From assembly GCA_944319915.1 (NCBI GenBank), contig CALUEY010000003.1:1-64000 (forward strand): a stretch of 64,000 bases of DNA. Reading direction: 5' to 3'. A program made the translations under genes and the position numbers. The notes beneath the pieces were generated by a model. That model was not told the DNA's origin. It saw nothing but the letters and a program-made list of their open reading frames with translations, and did not search any database. Positions 30,745-39,913 of the stretch are shown one piece after another; positions within the stretch are counted from its first letter, which is position 1; each line of letters opens with the position of its first letter. The stretch is from an uncultured Prevotella sp. (GTDB lineage Bacteria > Bacteroidota > Bacteroidia > Bacteroidales > Bacteroidaceae).

Positions 30745-32331
30745 ATGAGACGTTTGCTTTGCATACTGCTCGCGGTGCTGGCCATGGGCCAGGCGCGGGC
30801 GCAGGAGGAGTACATATCCAACAGCCGCGACGCCGCCTCCGACCAGTTTGCCGACCTCGAAGGGCGGAAGGGCGTGCTCGTGCTGTCGGCCCACAGCAGC
30901 CTTATACTGCGTGTGACCAACGCGAGTCAGCCCGTGGAGGAGGTGAGGCCCAGCGGCAAGCGGCCCGATGGGCTTTACGAATACAAGCTGATACTGGCTG
31001 CCGACGACACCCGCGAGGCCAAGGTGGAGGTGAGCCGCATGGGCGACGTTTACACAACCGAGTTCATCGCCACGCTGAAACCCGACTTCCTCGTGGCCTA
31101 CCGCATAGAGGAGATAGAGCAGCCCATACGCTACGAGGACCAGACGCGCGGCAACGACGCGCGCCTTAACGCCGCTGAGGCTGAGCTGGAGATATCTACC
31201 ACCATCAAGGGCCTTGTCGTGAAGTGCAGCGACAAGCTCGGGGCAACGGTGACATCGGCGCCGAGCAAGGCCGACCCAAACGTCAGCGAGATATCCGTGG
31301 TGCTGCCCGTGGCATCGCTGCAGGCTGCCCGCGATGAGGCCGAGGCTGCGCGCAAGGAGTATGGCAGGCTTACCGCGCTCATCGAGACCGACAAGGCCAC
31401 CGACGCAGACTTCGACAGCCACGATGCTGCCGAGGCGCGGATGGAGCGCGCCGAGGCCGCCCTGAGGGAGCTTACGGCGGTAGACATATATTCCGACAAG
31501 ACAAACCATCTCGCCATTGACATTAGTTCGCTCGGCCCTCGCTCCAAGAAGAGCTACGTAGTGCTGCCCGTGGTGATTGAGAAGGAAGTGTTCGTAACCG
31601 AGTTCAGCGCCCGCATGAACGACGGAGGCCGCCTCTTTGCGCAGCGCAACTACGCCGACGCGCGAGCCGCATTCGTGGAGGCCATAGAGGCCAATGACGC
31701 CCCCTTGAGCATGAAACCGGCCGTAATGGCGAGCATACAGCGCTGCGACACGTGCATGCGTTACGAAAGGCTTGCCACCGCAGCCCTGTCGGAGCTTATC
31801 AAGATGAAGAAAGCCGGCACCGGCACGCAGGACGACGTGTACCGCTACGCCTCGGCCGGGATTTATTTCCTCGGCGTGGTGAACAACAACAACGCCTCCG
31901 ACTTTTATACCTCGCGCATTGCCAAGCTTGAGGAACTCATCAAGAAGCAGCCGCTCAACGTGGGGTTCACCGTAGTGGAGTGGCTCACCCTCAGCGAGGG
32001 CAACCCGCTCCCTACCGTGGAGCTGTGGGCTTACTATGGGGCGGAGCCGCCTTCCCCGGTGGTGTACAACACGCCGCGCCGCTTCCGGCGCGCCATAAAG
32101 GCCGAGGCCGACAAGTACGTGCAGGTGGGAATGACCGACGCACAGGGGCGCGTGGAGATAGAACTTGACAGGGCAAAGCTGCCAACGGCCTTCGTGTTTT
32201 GCCCGTCCGCCGACGAGAGCATTAAGATAACCAGCCTGCCTTTTGCCGACTTCGTGAGGCGCGCCAGCGGCGACTACCACATGAAGCAGCTGCGGGTAAA
32301 GATGTACAAGCGCACAAACAAGCATTTTTGA
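30745..32331 (+). CDS. Exported TPR-like protein (tubulin-like operon)
   Basis: A 528-residue protein with a signal peptide (MRRLLCILLAVLAMGQARA, cleaved before QEE). The central part has charged helical stretches (about 200-245) and a helix-rich region (RLFAQRNYADARAAFVEAIE and beyond, about 290-390) that reads like degenerate tetratricopeptide repeats. The C-terminal ~130 residues look beta-rich, with a Tyr-Tyr-Gly-containing segment ELWAYYGAEPPSP. No enzyme motif is evident. It starts 29 bases after the previous gene and is probably a periplasmic scaffold. Confidence 0.72.
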   Translation: MRRLLCILLAVLAMGQARAQEEYISNSRDAASDQFADLEGRKGVLVLSAHSSLILRVTNASQPVEEVRPSGKRPDGLYEYKLILAADDTREAKVEVSRMGDVYTTEFIATLKPDFLVAYRIEEIEQPIRYEDQTRGNDARLNAAEAELEISTTIKGLVVKCSDKLGATVTSAPSKADPNVSEISVVLPVASLQAARDEAEAARKEYGRLTALIETDKATDADFDSHDAAEARMERAEAALRELTAVDIYSDKTNHLAIDISSLGPRSKKSYVVLPVVIEKEVFVTEFSARMNDGGRLFAQRNYADARAAFVEAIEANDAPLSMKPAVMASIQRCDTCMRYERLATAALSELIKMKKAGTGTQDDVYRYASAGIYFLGVVNNNNASDFYTSRIAKLEELIKKQPLNVGFTVVEWLTLSEGNPLPTVELWAYYGAEPPSPVVYNTPRRFRRAIKAEADKYVQVGMTDAQGRVEIELDRAKLPTAFVFCPSADESIKITSLPFADFVRRASGDYHMKQLRVKMYKRTNKHF

Positions 32332-32411
32332 GCATCTGCATGGTATATGGCATGGAATGACCCTGAATAGCTACTTAACCATATAAGACATAAACAAAAA
32401 GTAATGTAACA

Positions 32412-33167
32412 ATGAAAAACAGATTTACCAAAGCCATGGCGCTGGCCGCAGTGCTGGCCCTGGCTCCTGCCGCTGCACAGGCGCAGGGTTTTCTCGGCAA
32501 GCTGGGCAAGGCTGCCGAGAGCCTTACCTCTAAGCAGGCAACAACCACGCAGGCCACGCAGCCTGCAGCGCCGGAACTTTCGGACAGCGCCAAGGCCATA
32601 AGGGCCATGCTGCTCAATGTGCCTGAATTCAAGGTGAGCAAGATGACCCTGACGGGCGACGACGGCAAGGTGATAACCAATGCCGACGGTACCGAGAGGT
32701 ACTATTACTTCATAACCGATGCCGAGGGCAACGCCTGGGACGTGGCAACGGTGAACGGTGTGCTCAAGGCACGCCGCAACCTCTATGGCAACATACTTAA
32801 GAAGGTGGGCGTAGGGGCCGTGGCCGGAGGCATAGGCGGCCTGCTCAAGGGCGACATGAAGCAAGCCGGCACTGGCGCCGCCGTGGGCGCGCTGGCCGGG
32901 CTGGGACTTTCGGTCGCCGACATCGGGCAGATAAGGAAGGTCAACAAGAGCCTGAAGAAGTACGACGAATTGGTGGAGGCCTACCAGCAGACCATCACCG
33001 ACGAGGGTTTGCCCAAGGATGCCGCTGCCGACGTGGCAGCCATCGACAAGGCCCTCGGCGTTGAGGGCGATGCCGTAAGCGGCGAAATAGCCTCCGTGAT
33101 GAAGAGCATAGAGGAGAAGAAGCCAGAGGTTGGCAAGCTGGAAGACCTGGACCTGGATGCGCTCTGA
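32412..33167 (+). CDS. Exported protein with glycine-zipper segment (last gene of the tubulin-like operon)
   Basis: A 251-residue protein with a signal peptide (residues 1-24, ending AAAQA). The mature part has a polar Ala/Thr/Gln region, a small beta domain (YYYFITDAEGNAWDVATVNG) and a glycine-zipper stretch (GVGAVAGGIGGLLKGDMKQ, then GAAVGALAGLGLSV, about 134-170), followed by acidic helices. Glycine zippers insert in or lie at membranes, so this may be an OM- or periplasm-associated component. It lies 80 bases after the TPR-like gene and before repeat copy D. Confidence 0.72.
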   Translation: MKNRFTKAMALAAVLALAPAAAQAQGFLGKLGKAAESLTSKQATTTQATQPAAPELSDSAKAIRAMLLNVPEFKVSKMTLTGDDGKVITNADGTERYYYFITDAEGNAWDVATVNGVLKARRNLYGNILKKVGVGAVAGGIGGLLKGDMKQAGTGAAVGALAGLGLSVADIGQIRKVNKSLKKYDELVEAYQQTITDEGLPKDAAADVAAIDKALGVEGDAVSGEIASVMKSIEEKKPEVGKLEDLDLDAL

Positions 33168-33293
33168 TGCAGGCGGGGCGCCAGTAGCGCCCCGTGCAGT
33201 GTAATGTTTTTTGCGTATTGCTAACTTTGAGCGGCGTTGCTGCCAACTGCTTGATGGCCAGGCGGTTGGTGGCAGCGTCGTTCTTGCGTTGCA

Positions 33294-33350
33294 AAACGGG
33301 CTGCTTGGCAGGACGAAACGGCTTGTTTTGTCGTGCCAAGCAGCCCGTTC
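33294..33350. repeat. 22-bp-period palindrome array (copy D, three units)
   Basis: Units start at 33294, 33316 and 33338. Unit 3 matches the reverse complement of unit 1 at 12 of 13 positions, and with flanks these two form a 16-bp stem looping out unit 2. It lies 127 bases after the last gene of the tubulin-like operon. Confidence 0.8.
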
Positions 33351-33442
33351 CGCATTGCGATATGTTTGCCATGGCCGTGCATTGGGCAGATTGTAACATA
33401 AAATTACCATGCGCGGGCAGCACCAAACCATAGGTTAAAACG

Positions 33443-33457
33443 AACTAAAATTTAGTT
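33443..33457. promoter_or_regulatory. Perfect 15-base dyad upstream of the OM barrel gene
   Basis: AACTAAA-A-TTTAGTT, centred about 60 bases upstream of the TATCTTTG box at 33509. It could be an operator; the binding protein is unknown. Confidence 0.35.
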
Positions 33458-33508
33458 AACGACAATTAATTATGGGGTATAAGGAAGCCAACTTTGATTA
33501 AATTTCTT

Positions 33509-33516
33509 TATCTTTG
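33509..33516 (+). promoter_or_regulatory. -7 box of the OM barrel gene
   Basis: TATCTTTG, a full TAnnTTTG match. It would give a ~155-base leader that includes a C/G-rich stretch (GCACCCCC with GGGGGCGC near 33615-33660) able to form a hairpin just before the start. Confidence 0.6.
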
Positions 33517-33675
33517 TGGTGCGAAAAGATAATTAGGAAACGCGAATCGAGATTAAAATTCAGGAATCGAAAAAGTTATAAATAACCAAGTGACAAATGT
33601 CGCGCGCCGGTTAAAGCACCCCCAGTCGGCAGGCGGCATGAACCAAAACTAAAGGGGGCGCACAACTTTATTTAT

Positions 33676-34245
33676 ATGAAGAAGATTTTACTTCTGGCAG
33701 CCATCGCGCTGTCGAGCCTTTCCGTAAAGGCACAGACCGAACCCGGTACGTTCACACTCATGCCGAAAGTCGGCTTGAACATGGCTAATGTTACCGACCT
33801 CGAACACACCAAGATGAAGGCAGGAGCCGTGGCTGGTGTTGAGGCTGAGTATCGCGCAAGCAACCTTATGGGCATCACCGCCGGCGTTCTCTACTCTATG
33901 CAGGGCGTGAAAGCTGACGAGGGTGATTACAAGCAAAAGCTTGACTACATCAATATCCCAATCCTTGCCAACTTCCACGTATGGAAAGGCCTGTCCATCA
34001 ACGCTGGTATCCAGCCGGGATTCCTTGTGAGCGCAAAGGCAGATAATGGCGATGAGGACGTGGACATTAAAGATGGGTGCGAGAGCTTTGACTTCTCAAT
34101 CCCCGTTGGAGCTTCTTATGAGTGGAATAGCTTCGTGCTCGACCTGCGCTATAACATCGGCGTAACGAAGATTTACAAGGAGGATGAGGGCAGCAGCAAG
34201 AACGGCGTGCTGGCCATCACCCTTGGCTACAAGTTTGCCCTCTAA
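33676..34245 (+). CDS. Outer-membrane beta-barrel protein (PorT/OMP_b-brl type)
   Basis: A 189-residue protein: signal peptide (MKKILLLAAIALSSLSVKAQ), then alternating hydrophobic beta-strands typical of the eight-strand 'outer membrane beta-barrel' family of Bacteroidetes (GLNMANVTD, GVLYSMQGVKADEG, INIPILANFHVW, PGFLVSAKADNG, VLDLRYNIGV, LAITLGYKFAL with a C-terminal hydrophobic Leu after Phe-Ala). It has less GC3 bias than its neighbours, as often seen for strongly expressed genes. Function unknown. Confidence 0.83.
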   Translation: MKKILLLAAIALSSLSVKAQTEPGTFTLMPKVGLNMANVTDLEHTKMKAGAVAGVEAEYRASNLMGITAGVLYSMQGVKADEGDYKQKLDYINIPILANFHVWKGLSINAGIQPGFLVSAKADNGDEDVDIKDGCESFDFSIPVGASYEWNSFVLDLRYNIGVTKIYKEDEGSSKNGVLAITLGYKFAL

Positions 34246-34284
34246 GCCAATAGGCTAATAAAAACAGTGTTTCATAATTTCAAA

Positions 34285-34330
34285 AATGCCGCGCTGGCAC
34301 TCGGTGTGTCGGCGCGGCATTGTCTTTTCT
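34285..34330 (+). terminator. Terminator after the OM barrel gene
   Basis: Arms AATGCCGCGC (34285-34294) and GCGCGGCATT (34312-34321), followed by a T-rich stretch to 34330. Between this and the helicase stop are repeats of the CTTTTCACTCTTCA type (about 34360-34400). Confidence 0.75.
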
Positions 34331-34381
34331 TGTGGCTCACTGCGGGGTAGGGCGGATGCCTCACCTTTCACTCTTCACTTT

Positions 34382-36436
34382 TCACTCTTCATTCTTCACT
34401 TGCTCTATGTATTGCCAGAGCTTGCGGTAGAAGGGGTGGCGCGTTAGTGTTGGCACGTCGCCAAGGATGATTAGCTTCATCCTTGCGCGGGTGATGGCCA
34501 CGTTCATGCGGCGCAGGTCGCGCAGGAAACCTATCTCGCCGCTGCTGTTTGAGCGCACGAGCGAGATGAGTATCACGTCGCGCTCCTGCCCCTGGAAGCC
34601 GTCCACGGTGTTCACCGATATGCTGCGGCGCAGCGGCTTAAGCCCATCGCGCTTCATTACGAGCCGCCGCAGGTACTGCACCTGCGCGCGGTAGGGCGAG
34701 ATGATGCCCACGTCGATGCGCTCGTTGATGAGCCGCTGGCGGCCTATGCGGGCAAAGTAAGCCTCGAGCGTGGCGAGCGTGAGCTCCGCCTCGGCCTTGT
34801 TTATGCGGCCGTAGCTCTCGCCCACGAACTCCTCGCGGTAGCTCGTGGCCTCGGCGGCGTTGCCGTCGGCCTCAGCCGCGCCCATCTGCGAGGTGTCTAT
34901 CCACTCCAGCGGAACGTCGAGGTCGAGTATGCCGCGGTGGCGCACCTCGGGCGCCGACTCCACCTGCCCGCAGTAGAACCAGCGGCTGGGGAAGCGCATT
35001 ATGGCCTCGTTCATGCGGTATTGCACGCGCAGCAGCGTCACTGCCGATGGGTGAAGCTCCACTATGCGCTCCATGAGCGTGCGCCCCAGGCCGCCGCGCA
35101 GGGCCTCGATGCTCTTCACCGTGGGCGGCAGCTGGCAGTGGTCGCCCGCCAGCACCACTCGCCCGGCGCGCCTTATGGCTATCCAGCAGGCGGCCTCGAG
35201 GGCCTGGGCGGCCTCGTCGATGAACAGGGTGGGAAACTTCATGCCCTCCAGCAGGCGGTTGGCCGCGCCCGTGAGCGTGCAGGCTATCACGCGGGCCTCG
35301 CCAAACAGCTCGGCGTTGATGCGCAGCTCTATCTCGGCGGCGCGCCCCTTGAGGCTCTCCAGGCGCTGGTGCCAGCGGTCGTCGCCCCGGCGGCGGTGGG
35401 CGCGCAGGTCGCGTATGGCCTTGCGGATGCTCCACAGCTGGGGGTAATCGGGGTGGGCCTCGAAGCGCCGCTCGTAGGTAAAGGACAGCATCTTGTCGTT
35501 CACCCGCGTGGGGTTGCCTATGCGCAGCACGCTCACGCCGCGGTCGAGGAGCTTCTCCGATATCCAGTCTACGGCCATGTTGCTCTGCGCGCACACCATC
35601 ACCTGCGGCTCGCGCAGCAGCGTTTCGTGTATGGCCTCTACGAGCGTGGTGGTCTTGCCGGTGCCTGGCGGGCCGTGGACTATGGCCACGTCCTTGGCGC
35701 GCAGCACCTCGTTGACGGCTTGCTCCTGCGTGGCGTTGAGGTATGGGAAGCGCATCGGGGCAAAGGCCCTGCGCTCAGGCTCGCGCCGCGAGTAGAAGAG
35801 GTCGCGCAGGTAGGCCAGCCGCCCCTTGGCCCTCATGGTGCGGTCGAGGGCGTCGAACATGAGGCGGTAGCTCGTCTCGTCGAACGACAGCTGCACCCCC
35901 ACGCCGCCGGCGGACTGCAGCGCGGCGGCGTCGGCGGCGTCGGGCAGCGCCACCACCATGCGGTCGCCGTCTACATAGCTCACCGTGGCGGCGAAGCGGA
36001 AGTAAGATATGTGCCGCGAGCCATCGGCTTTGGCCGCCGCATTGCCTGCCCATTTGCTGCCGCCGTTGCCCTGGGCTGTTCCGTCGCTGCCGCCACCGGG
36101 GCTTGCACCGCTGTTTTCCTTTATTAAAGATTCCTCGTTCTTGACTTGTTTTTCCGCGTCCATGCGGAAAAACACCACGGGCTTGCCGTATTCAAAGTTG
36201 TGCTCAATCTCGTTGTCGGCGGTGCGGAACACCTCTATGCAGGGCTGGTTGAGCGAGTTGTAGTATGTGCGGCCTGTGCGCAGCGGCCACCAGGCGTCGC
36301 CGCGCTTCACCTTGCGGTGCATCCCCAAGGCTTCGGTCTGGCGGCGGAACTCCTCTTTCTCCGCGTCGTATTCCGTCTGGAGCAGGGCGCGCTGGCGTTG
36401 CAGCTCAAGTATGGGCGATATGGTGTTGTAGGTCAT
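34382..36436 (-). CDS. Superfamily-1 helicase, DNA2/IGHMBP2-like
   Basis: A 684-residue SF1B-type helicase. Motif I is GPPGTGKTTTLVEA, motif II DEAAQALE, motif III AGDHCQLPPTVKS, motif IV region QYRMNEAIM, motif V/VI VNTVDGFQGQERDVI and RMNVAITRAR. The N-terminal ~270 residues form an accessory domain with a low-complexity insert rich in Gly/Ser/Asn. Members act on DNA or RNA 5'-3'; the substrate of the Bacteroidetes type is not well established. The ATG at 36436 gives the usual start (ILELQRQRALLQ follows); upstream in-frame Mets would add a basic, non-family stretch. Confidence 0.88.
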   Translation of the reverse strand: MTYNTISPILELQRQRALLQTEYDAEKEEFRRQTEALGMHRKVKRGDAWWPLRTGRTYYNSLNQPCIEVFRTADNEIEHNFEYGKPVVFFRMDAEKQVKNEESLIKENSGASPGGGSDGTAQGNGGSKWAGNAAAKADGSRHISYFRFAATVSYVDGDRMVVALPDAADAAALQSAGGVGVQLSFDETSYRLMFDALDRTMRAKGRLAYLRDLFYSRREPERRAFAPMRFPYLNATQEQAVNEVLRAKDVAIVHGPPGTGKTTTLVEAIHETLLREPQVMVCAQSNMAVDWISEKLLDRGVSVLRIGNPTRVNDKMLSFTYERRFEAHPDYPQLWSIRKAIRDLRAHRRRGDDRWHQRLESLKGRAAEIELRINAELFGEARVIACTLTGAANRLLEGMKFPTLFIDEAAQALEAACWIAIRRAGRVVLAGDHCQLPPTVKSIEALRGGLGRTLMERIVELHPSAVTLLRVQYRMNEAIMRFPSRWFYCGQVESAPEVRHRGILDLDVPLEWIDTSQMGAAEADGNAAEATSYREEFVGESYGRINKAEAELTLATLEAYFARIGRQRLINERIDVGIISPYRAQVQYLRRLVMKRDGLKPLRRSISVNTVDGFQGQERDVILISLVRSNSSGEIGFLRDLRRMNVAITRARMKLIILGDVPTLTRHPFYRKLWQYIEQVKNEE

Positions 36437-36531
36437 GTCGGTTGTCTTTTTGCGTCTTTCCGTGTTTCCCGCAGCCTGTGTGGGCGCCGTGGGCATCGCC
36501 GTAGGAGTGCGGCGGCGGGCTATCCGTGGTG

Positions 36532-36539
36532 CAAAGTTA
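36532..36539 (-). promoter_or_regulatory. -7 box of the helicase gene
   Basis: TAACTTTG on the minus strand, about 95 bases before the chosen ATG. The long leader leaves room for an alternative start at 36496. Confidence 0.5.
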
Positions 36540-36601
36540 CGTAAAATATGCCGTACAGAGCATCCTTGGCATCGGCAAAAGGCAATATTTGGGGCCGTCG
36601 G

Positions 36602-36632
36602 TTGCTGATTTCGTGTATTTTTCATAACTTTG
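36602..36632 (+). promoter_or_regulatory. Promoter of the deacetylase-GT2 pair
   Basis: TTG (36602-36604), exactly 20 bases, TAACTTTG (36625-36632): a full match. Leader ~32 bases. Confidence 0.78.
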
Positions 36633-36667
36633 CATCACTGTAACGTTGATATTTATTCGCAAAGGAA

Positions 36668-37456
36668 ATGATATTGCTTAGTTTTGACACTGAGGAGTTT
36701 GATGTGCCGCGCGAGCACGGCGTGGACTTCTCGCTGGAGCAAGGCATGGCGGTCTCTACAGTGGGTACGGGCCGCATCCTCGACTGCCTCAAGGCCAATG
36801 GCGTAAGGGCCACGTTCTTCTGCACGGCCAACTTCGCCGAGCGGGCCCCCGAGGTGATGCGCCGCATCATGGACGAGGGCCACGAGGTGGCCTGCCACGG
36901 CGTGGACCACTGGAGGCCCGAGGCCACCGACGTGGAGCGGTCGAAGCAGGTTGTGGAGCGCGTGACGGGGCGCACCGTCTACGGCTACCGCCAGCCGAGG
37001 ATGTTCCCCGTGAGCGACGAGGAGATAGAGCGCATGGGCTACCGCTACAACTCATCGCTCAACCCGGCGTTCATCCCCGGCCGCTACATGCACCTCTCGG
37101 CCCCGCGCACATGGTTCATGCGTGGCAAGGTGATGCAGATACCGGCCTCTGTCACGCCGTGGGTGCGCTTCCCGCTGTTCTGGCTGGCCCTGCACAACCT
37201 GCCTGAAGGGCTATACCATGCCTTGGTGCGCCGCACCCTGAGGCACGATGGCTACTTCGTAACCTACTTTCACCCATGGGAGTTCTATGAGCTGAGGGAG
37301 CACCCAGAGTTCCGCATGCCTTTCATCATCCGCAACAACAGTGGTGCCGCCATGGCCGGTCGCCTCGACCGCCTAATAAAGATGCTCAAGGCAAGGGGCG
37401 AGCATTTCCTTACCTTCAATGAGTTTGTTGACATAAAGTTGTCTGGCAAGAAATAA
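36668..37456 (+). CDS. Polysaccharide deacetylase family protein
   Basis: A 262-residue NodB-homology protein of the CE4 fold. Motif 1 is seen as LSFDTEEFDVP (metal/catalytic Asp), motif 2 as the CHGVDHW segment (H-x3-H-like), and the later motifs include RQPRMFP and FHPWEF. There is no signal peptide, so it would act in the cytoplasm or on the inner membrane face. It lies 15 bases before a GT2 gene and is probably co-transcribed, which suggests modification of a lipid-linked or surface sugar. Confidence 0.85.
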   Translation: MILLSFDTEEFDVPREHGVDFSLEQGMAVSTVGTGRILDCLKANGVRATFFCTANFAERAPEVMRRIMDEGHEVACHGVDHWRPEATDVERSKQVVERVTGRTVYGYRQPRMFPVSDEEIERMGYRYNSSLNPAFIPGRYMHLSAPRTWFMRGKVMQIPASVTPWVRFPLFWLALHNLPEGLYHALVRRTLRHDGYFVTYFHPWEFYELREHPEFRMPFIIRNNSGAAMAGRLDRLIKMLKARGEHFLTFNEFVDIKLSGKK

Positions 37457-37471
37457 AAAACATAACGCAAC

Positions 37472-38425
37472 ATGATAAAGTTAGCCATTGTTTCGCCGTG
37501 CTACAACGAGGAGGAGGTGCTGCGCGAGTCGGCCCGCCGCCTTGGCGAGCTTCTGGGCAGCATGGTTGCCGACGGCAGGATAAGCCCCGACAGCTTCATG
37601 CTCTTCGTCAACGACGGCAGCCGCGACAGCACTTGGGAGATAATAGCGGCCTTGCACGAGGCCGACAAGCGGGTTAGGGGGGTGAACCTGGCGCGCAACG
37701 TGGGCCACCAGGCCGCCATCATGGCCGGCATGATGACCGCCAAGGATTGGGCCGACGCAGTGATCACCATCGATGCCGACCTGCAGGACGACCTCCGCGC
37801 CATCCCCCAAATGGTGGACGACTTTGCCCGTGGATACGACATAGTGTACGGGGTGAAGGTGCAGCGCACCGCCGACCCGCTGCTCAAGCGGCTCTCTGCC
37901 GTGGCCTTCTACAAGCTGCAGGCCAAGATGGGCGTGGAGAGCGTATACAACCATGCCGACTTCCGCCTGATGAGCCGCAGGGCCTTGCAGATGCTTGCGG
38001 GCTACAAGGAGACAAACCTGTATCTGCGCGGGCTTATCCCGCTGATAGGGCTTGAGGCTACCACGGTTGACGACGTGATCAGCGAGCGGCGCGCAGGCCA
38101 TTCCAAGTACACCCTGGCAAAGATGCTCTCGCTTGCCCTCGATGGCATCACGTCGTTCTCCGTGAAGCCCATCTACTGCATATTGTGGCTCGGGGTGGCG
38201 TTCATCCTCATAAGCCTTGCCATCGGCATCTACGTAGTCCACGCCATCATGGCAGGCACGGCCGTGCCGGGTTGGTCGTCGCTGATACTGAGCGTTTGGT
38301 TCGTGGGCGGCATGGTGCTCATCTCCATTGGTGTGGTTGGGGCCTACATCGGCAAGATTTACAAGGAGGTGAAGCGGCGTCCGCTGTACAACATAAAGGA
38401 AATCTTAGGCGGTGAGGCAGGGTAG
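37472..38425 (+). CDS. GT2 glycosyltransferase, polyprenyl-phosphate type
   Basis: A 317-residue enzyme: GT-A domain (about 1-220) with the family signatures SPCYNEEEVL, FVNDGSRDST, ARNVGHQAAIMAGM and the metal-binding DADLQDD (DxD-like), followed by two TM helices (about 232-258 and 268-295) and a basic tail. The layout matches DPM1/ArnC/GtrB-like transferases that load a sugar onto undecaprenyl phosphate. With the preceding deacetylase it could build a modified lipid-linked sugar. Confidence 0.88.
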   Translation: MIKLAIVSPCYNEEEVLRESARRLGELLGSMVADGRISPDSFMLFVNDGSRDSTWEIIAALHEADKRVRGVNLARNVGHQAAIMAGMMTAKDWADAVITIDADLQDDLRAIPQMVDDFARGYDIVYGVKVQRTADPLLKRLSAVAFYKLQAKMGVESVYNHADFRLMSRRALQMLAGYKETNLYLRGLIPLIGLEATTVDDVISERRAGHSKYTLAKMLSLALDGITSFSVKPIYCILWLGVAFILISLAIGIYVVHAIMAGTAVPGWSSLILSVWFVGGMVLISIGVVGAYIGKIYKEVKRRPLYNIKEILGGEAG

Positions 38426-38486
38426 CGGCGCCCGCCTAAGCCTGCCGCGTGGTGTGCGCCGCGCTTTCAGGCGGCAGCCAAAAGCA

Positions 38487-38529
38487 AAACGGTCGCCAAG
38501 GCTTGTGCTCCAAGCCTTGGCGACCGTTT
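38487..38529. terminator. 19-bp perfect hairpin
   Basis: Arms 38487-38505 and 38511-38529 are perfectly complementary around a 5-base loop; the outer ends AAACGG/CCGTTT recall the 22-bp repeat units. It ends the deacetylase-GT2 operon and lies just after the tRNA on the other strand. Confidence 0.7.
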
Positions 38530-38536
38530 CGTTTCG

Positions 38537-38609
38537 TGATCCGCTTGGGGCTCGAACCCAAGACCCCAACATTAAAAGTGTTGTGCTCTACCAACTGAGC
38601 TAGCGGATC
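38537..38609 (-). tRNA. tRNA-Lys(TTT)
   Basis: A 73-base cloverleaf on the minus strand: acceptor GATCCGC/GCGGATC, D-arm GCTC/GAGC, anticodon stem CAACA/TGTTG with loop CTTTTAA (anticodon TTT), T-arm around GGTTCGAGCC. The discriminator is A and CCA is not encoded. Confidence 0.97.
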
Positions 38610-38678
38610 ATCCGCTTGCGGCAGCCATTGTGCTGCTAAGCGGTTGCAAAGGTAGTATGTTTTTTTGAAACTGCCAAA

Positions 38679-39866
38679 TTATTCGGGTTGTTTTTCGGCC
38701 ATATCTTCCGTTGCGCATTGCGTGGCGGGTGGGGAGGGTGCAGCTGTGCCTGCCTGGCCCTGCCCGTTGGCGTGGCTTGCCTCTGGCGTGGTGGCTTCGC
38801 CGGCCTCCTTGGTGACGTAGCGCTGGTAATAGGCAATGATGAGCGTTGTCAGCGGCAGTGCTATTATCAGCCCGATGAAGCCGAGCAGCGCGCCCCACAC
38901 GGAGAGCGACAGCAGGAGCACGGCCGGGTTCAGCCCCATGGCCTTACCCATTATCTTCGGCGTGAGCACCATGTCGGTGATGAGTTGCACCACGAGGAAC
39001 ACTCCCACGGCCGAAGCCAGTATTATCCAGAAGTTCTGGCCCGTGTCGGCGGCCTTGAGCAGCGACAGCAGCACCATGGGGATTAGCGCCAGCCCGTGCA
39101 CGTAAGGTATGAGGCTCATTATGCCTATCATGATGCCAAGGCCGATGGCCATGGGGAAGTCGATGATGGTGAAGCCGATGCAGAACAGGATTCCGATGCA
39201 CAGCGCCACGAGGCTCTGCCCGCGTATGTAGCTGTTCAGCTCGCGCTCCACGTCGTTTGCCAGTTCCTGCCAGAACGGCCTGCTCTTTGGCGGGAAGATC
39301 TTGATGAACCCTGCCGCCAGCTTTTCGTAGTCGAGCAGTATGAAGAAGAGGTAGAGCAGCGTTATGAGCGATGCCACGATGCTTATTATCACGTTGGCTG
39401 TCTGCCCGATGAAGGAGAACAGCTTGGGCATGGTGTCGCTCAGGGCCTGCTTCACCTCGTCGCTCTTGAATATGTCCTGTATGTCCTGGCTGTTGGCTTC
39501 TATCCAAGTGCGGATGGCCAGTGGGAAGTTGCTTATGTGCGTCTTTTCGTGCAGGTAGCGGGTGACGAGGCCTCCGAGCTTCTCGAACTGGTCTACCATG
39601 GGCGGGATGATTAGGTAGACAATGCCGCCGATGACCGCCGCGAGGAATGCCAGCGATACGATGATGGACAGCACCCTGCCCGGCACGTGCAGCCTGTATT
39701 GCACGAACGTCACTATGGGGTAGATGAGGTAAGCCAGCAGCCATGCCACGAAGAACGGCAGCAGCACGCTGCCGAGGTAGTTGAGCACATAGAGGATGGC
39801 CACCGCCAGCAGGCCGGCCAGCATCCACCTTACGAACTTGTCGAACGTTATGGTCTTGTCAATCAT
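38679..39866 (-). CDS. AI-2E (PerM)-family transporter
   Basis: A 395-residue, eight-TM inner-membrane protein of the AI-2E/PerM family. Hallmarks: paired N-terminal TM helices with YLGSVLLPFFVAWLLAYLIYP, the long soluble region (about 80-195) with VDQFEKLGG, and the C-terminal TM block with PYVHGLALIPM and GLNPAVLLLSLSVWGALLG. The polar Ala/Glu/Pro-rich tail after residue 355 is not part of the family core. Substrate unknown; some members export autoinducer-2 or Na+. Confidence 0.88.
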   Translation of the reverse strand: MIDKTITFDKFVRWMLAGLLAVAILYVLNYLGSVLLPFFVAWLLAYLIYPIVTFVQYRLHVPGRVLSIIVSLAFLAAVIGGIVYLIIPPMVDQFEKLGGLVTRYLHEKTHISNFPLAIRTWIEANSQDIQDIFKSDEVKQALSDTMPKLFSFIGQTANVIISIVASLITLLYLFFILLDYEKLAAGFIKIFPPKSRPFWQELANDVERELNSYIRGQSLVALCIGILFCIGFTIIDFPMAIGLGIMIGIMSLIPYVHGLALIPMVLLSLLKAADTGQNFWIILASAVGVFLVVQLITDMVLTPKIMGKAMGLNPAVLLLSLSVWGALLGFIGLIIALPLTTLIIAYYQRYVTKEAGEATTPEASHANGQGQAGTAAPSPPATQCATEDMAEKQPE

Positions 39867-39913
39867 TTCACTGTATTATAATAATAAGGTATAAGGGCGA
39901 AAGGCCCCATCCC

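Noticed and set aside
34360..34400. CTTTTCACTCTTCA-type repeats as a microsatellite affecting a gene.
   Set aside because: They lie between two 3' ends with no promoter or frame to vary; such words are common in Bacteroidales intergenic DNA.
38537..38609. A possible integrated element at the tRNA-Lys gene.
   Set aside because: No integrase, no duplicated tRNA 3' end and no composition shift nearby; both flanks are ordinary chromosomal genes.
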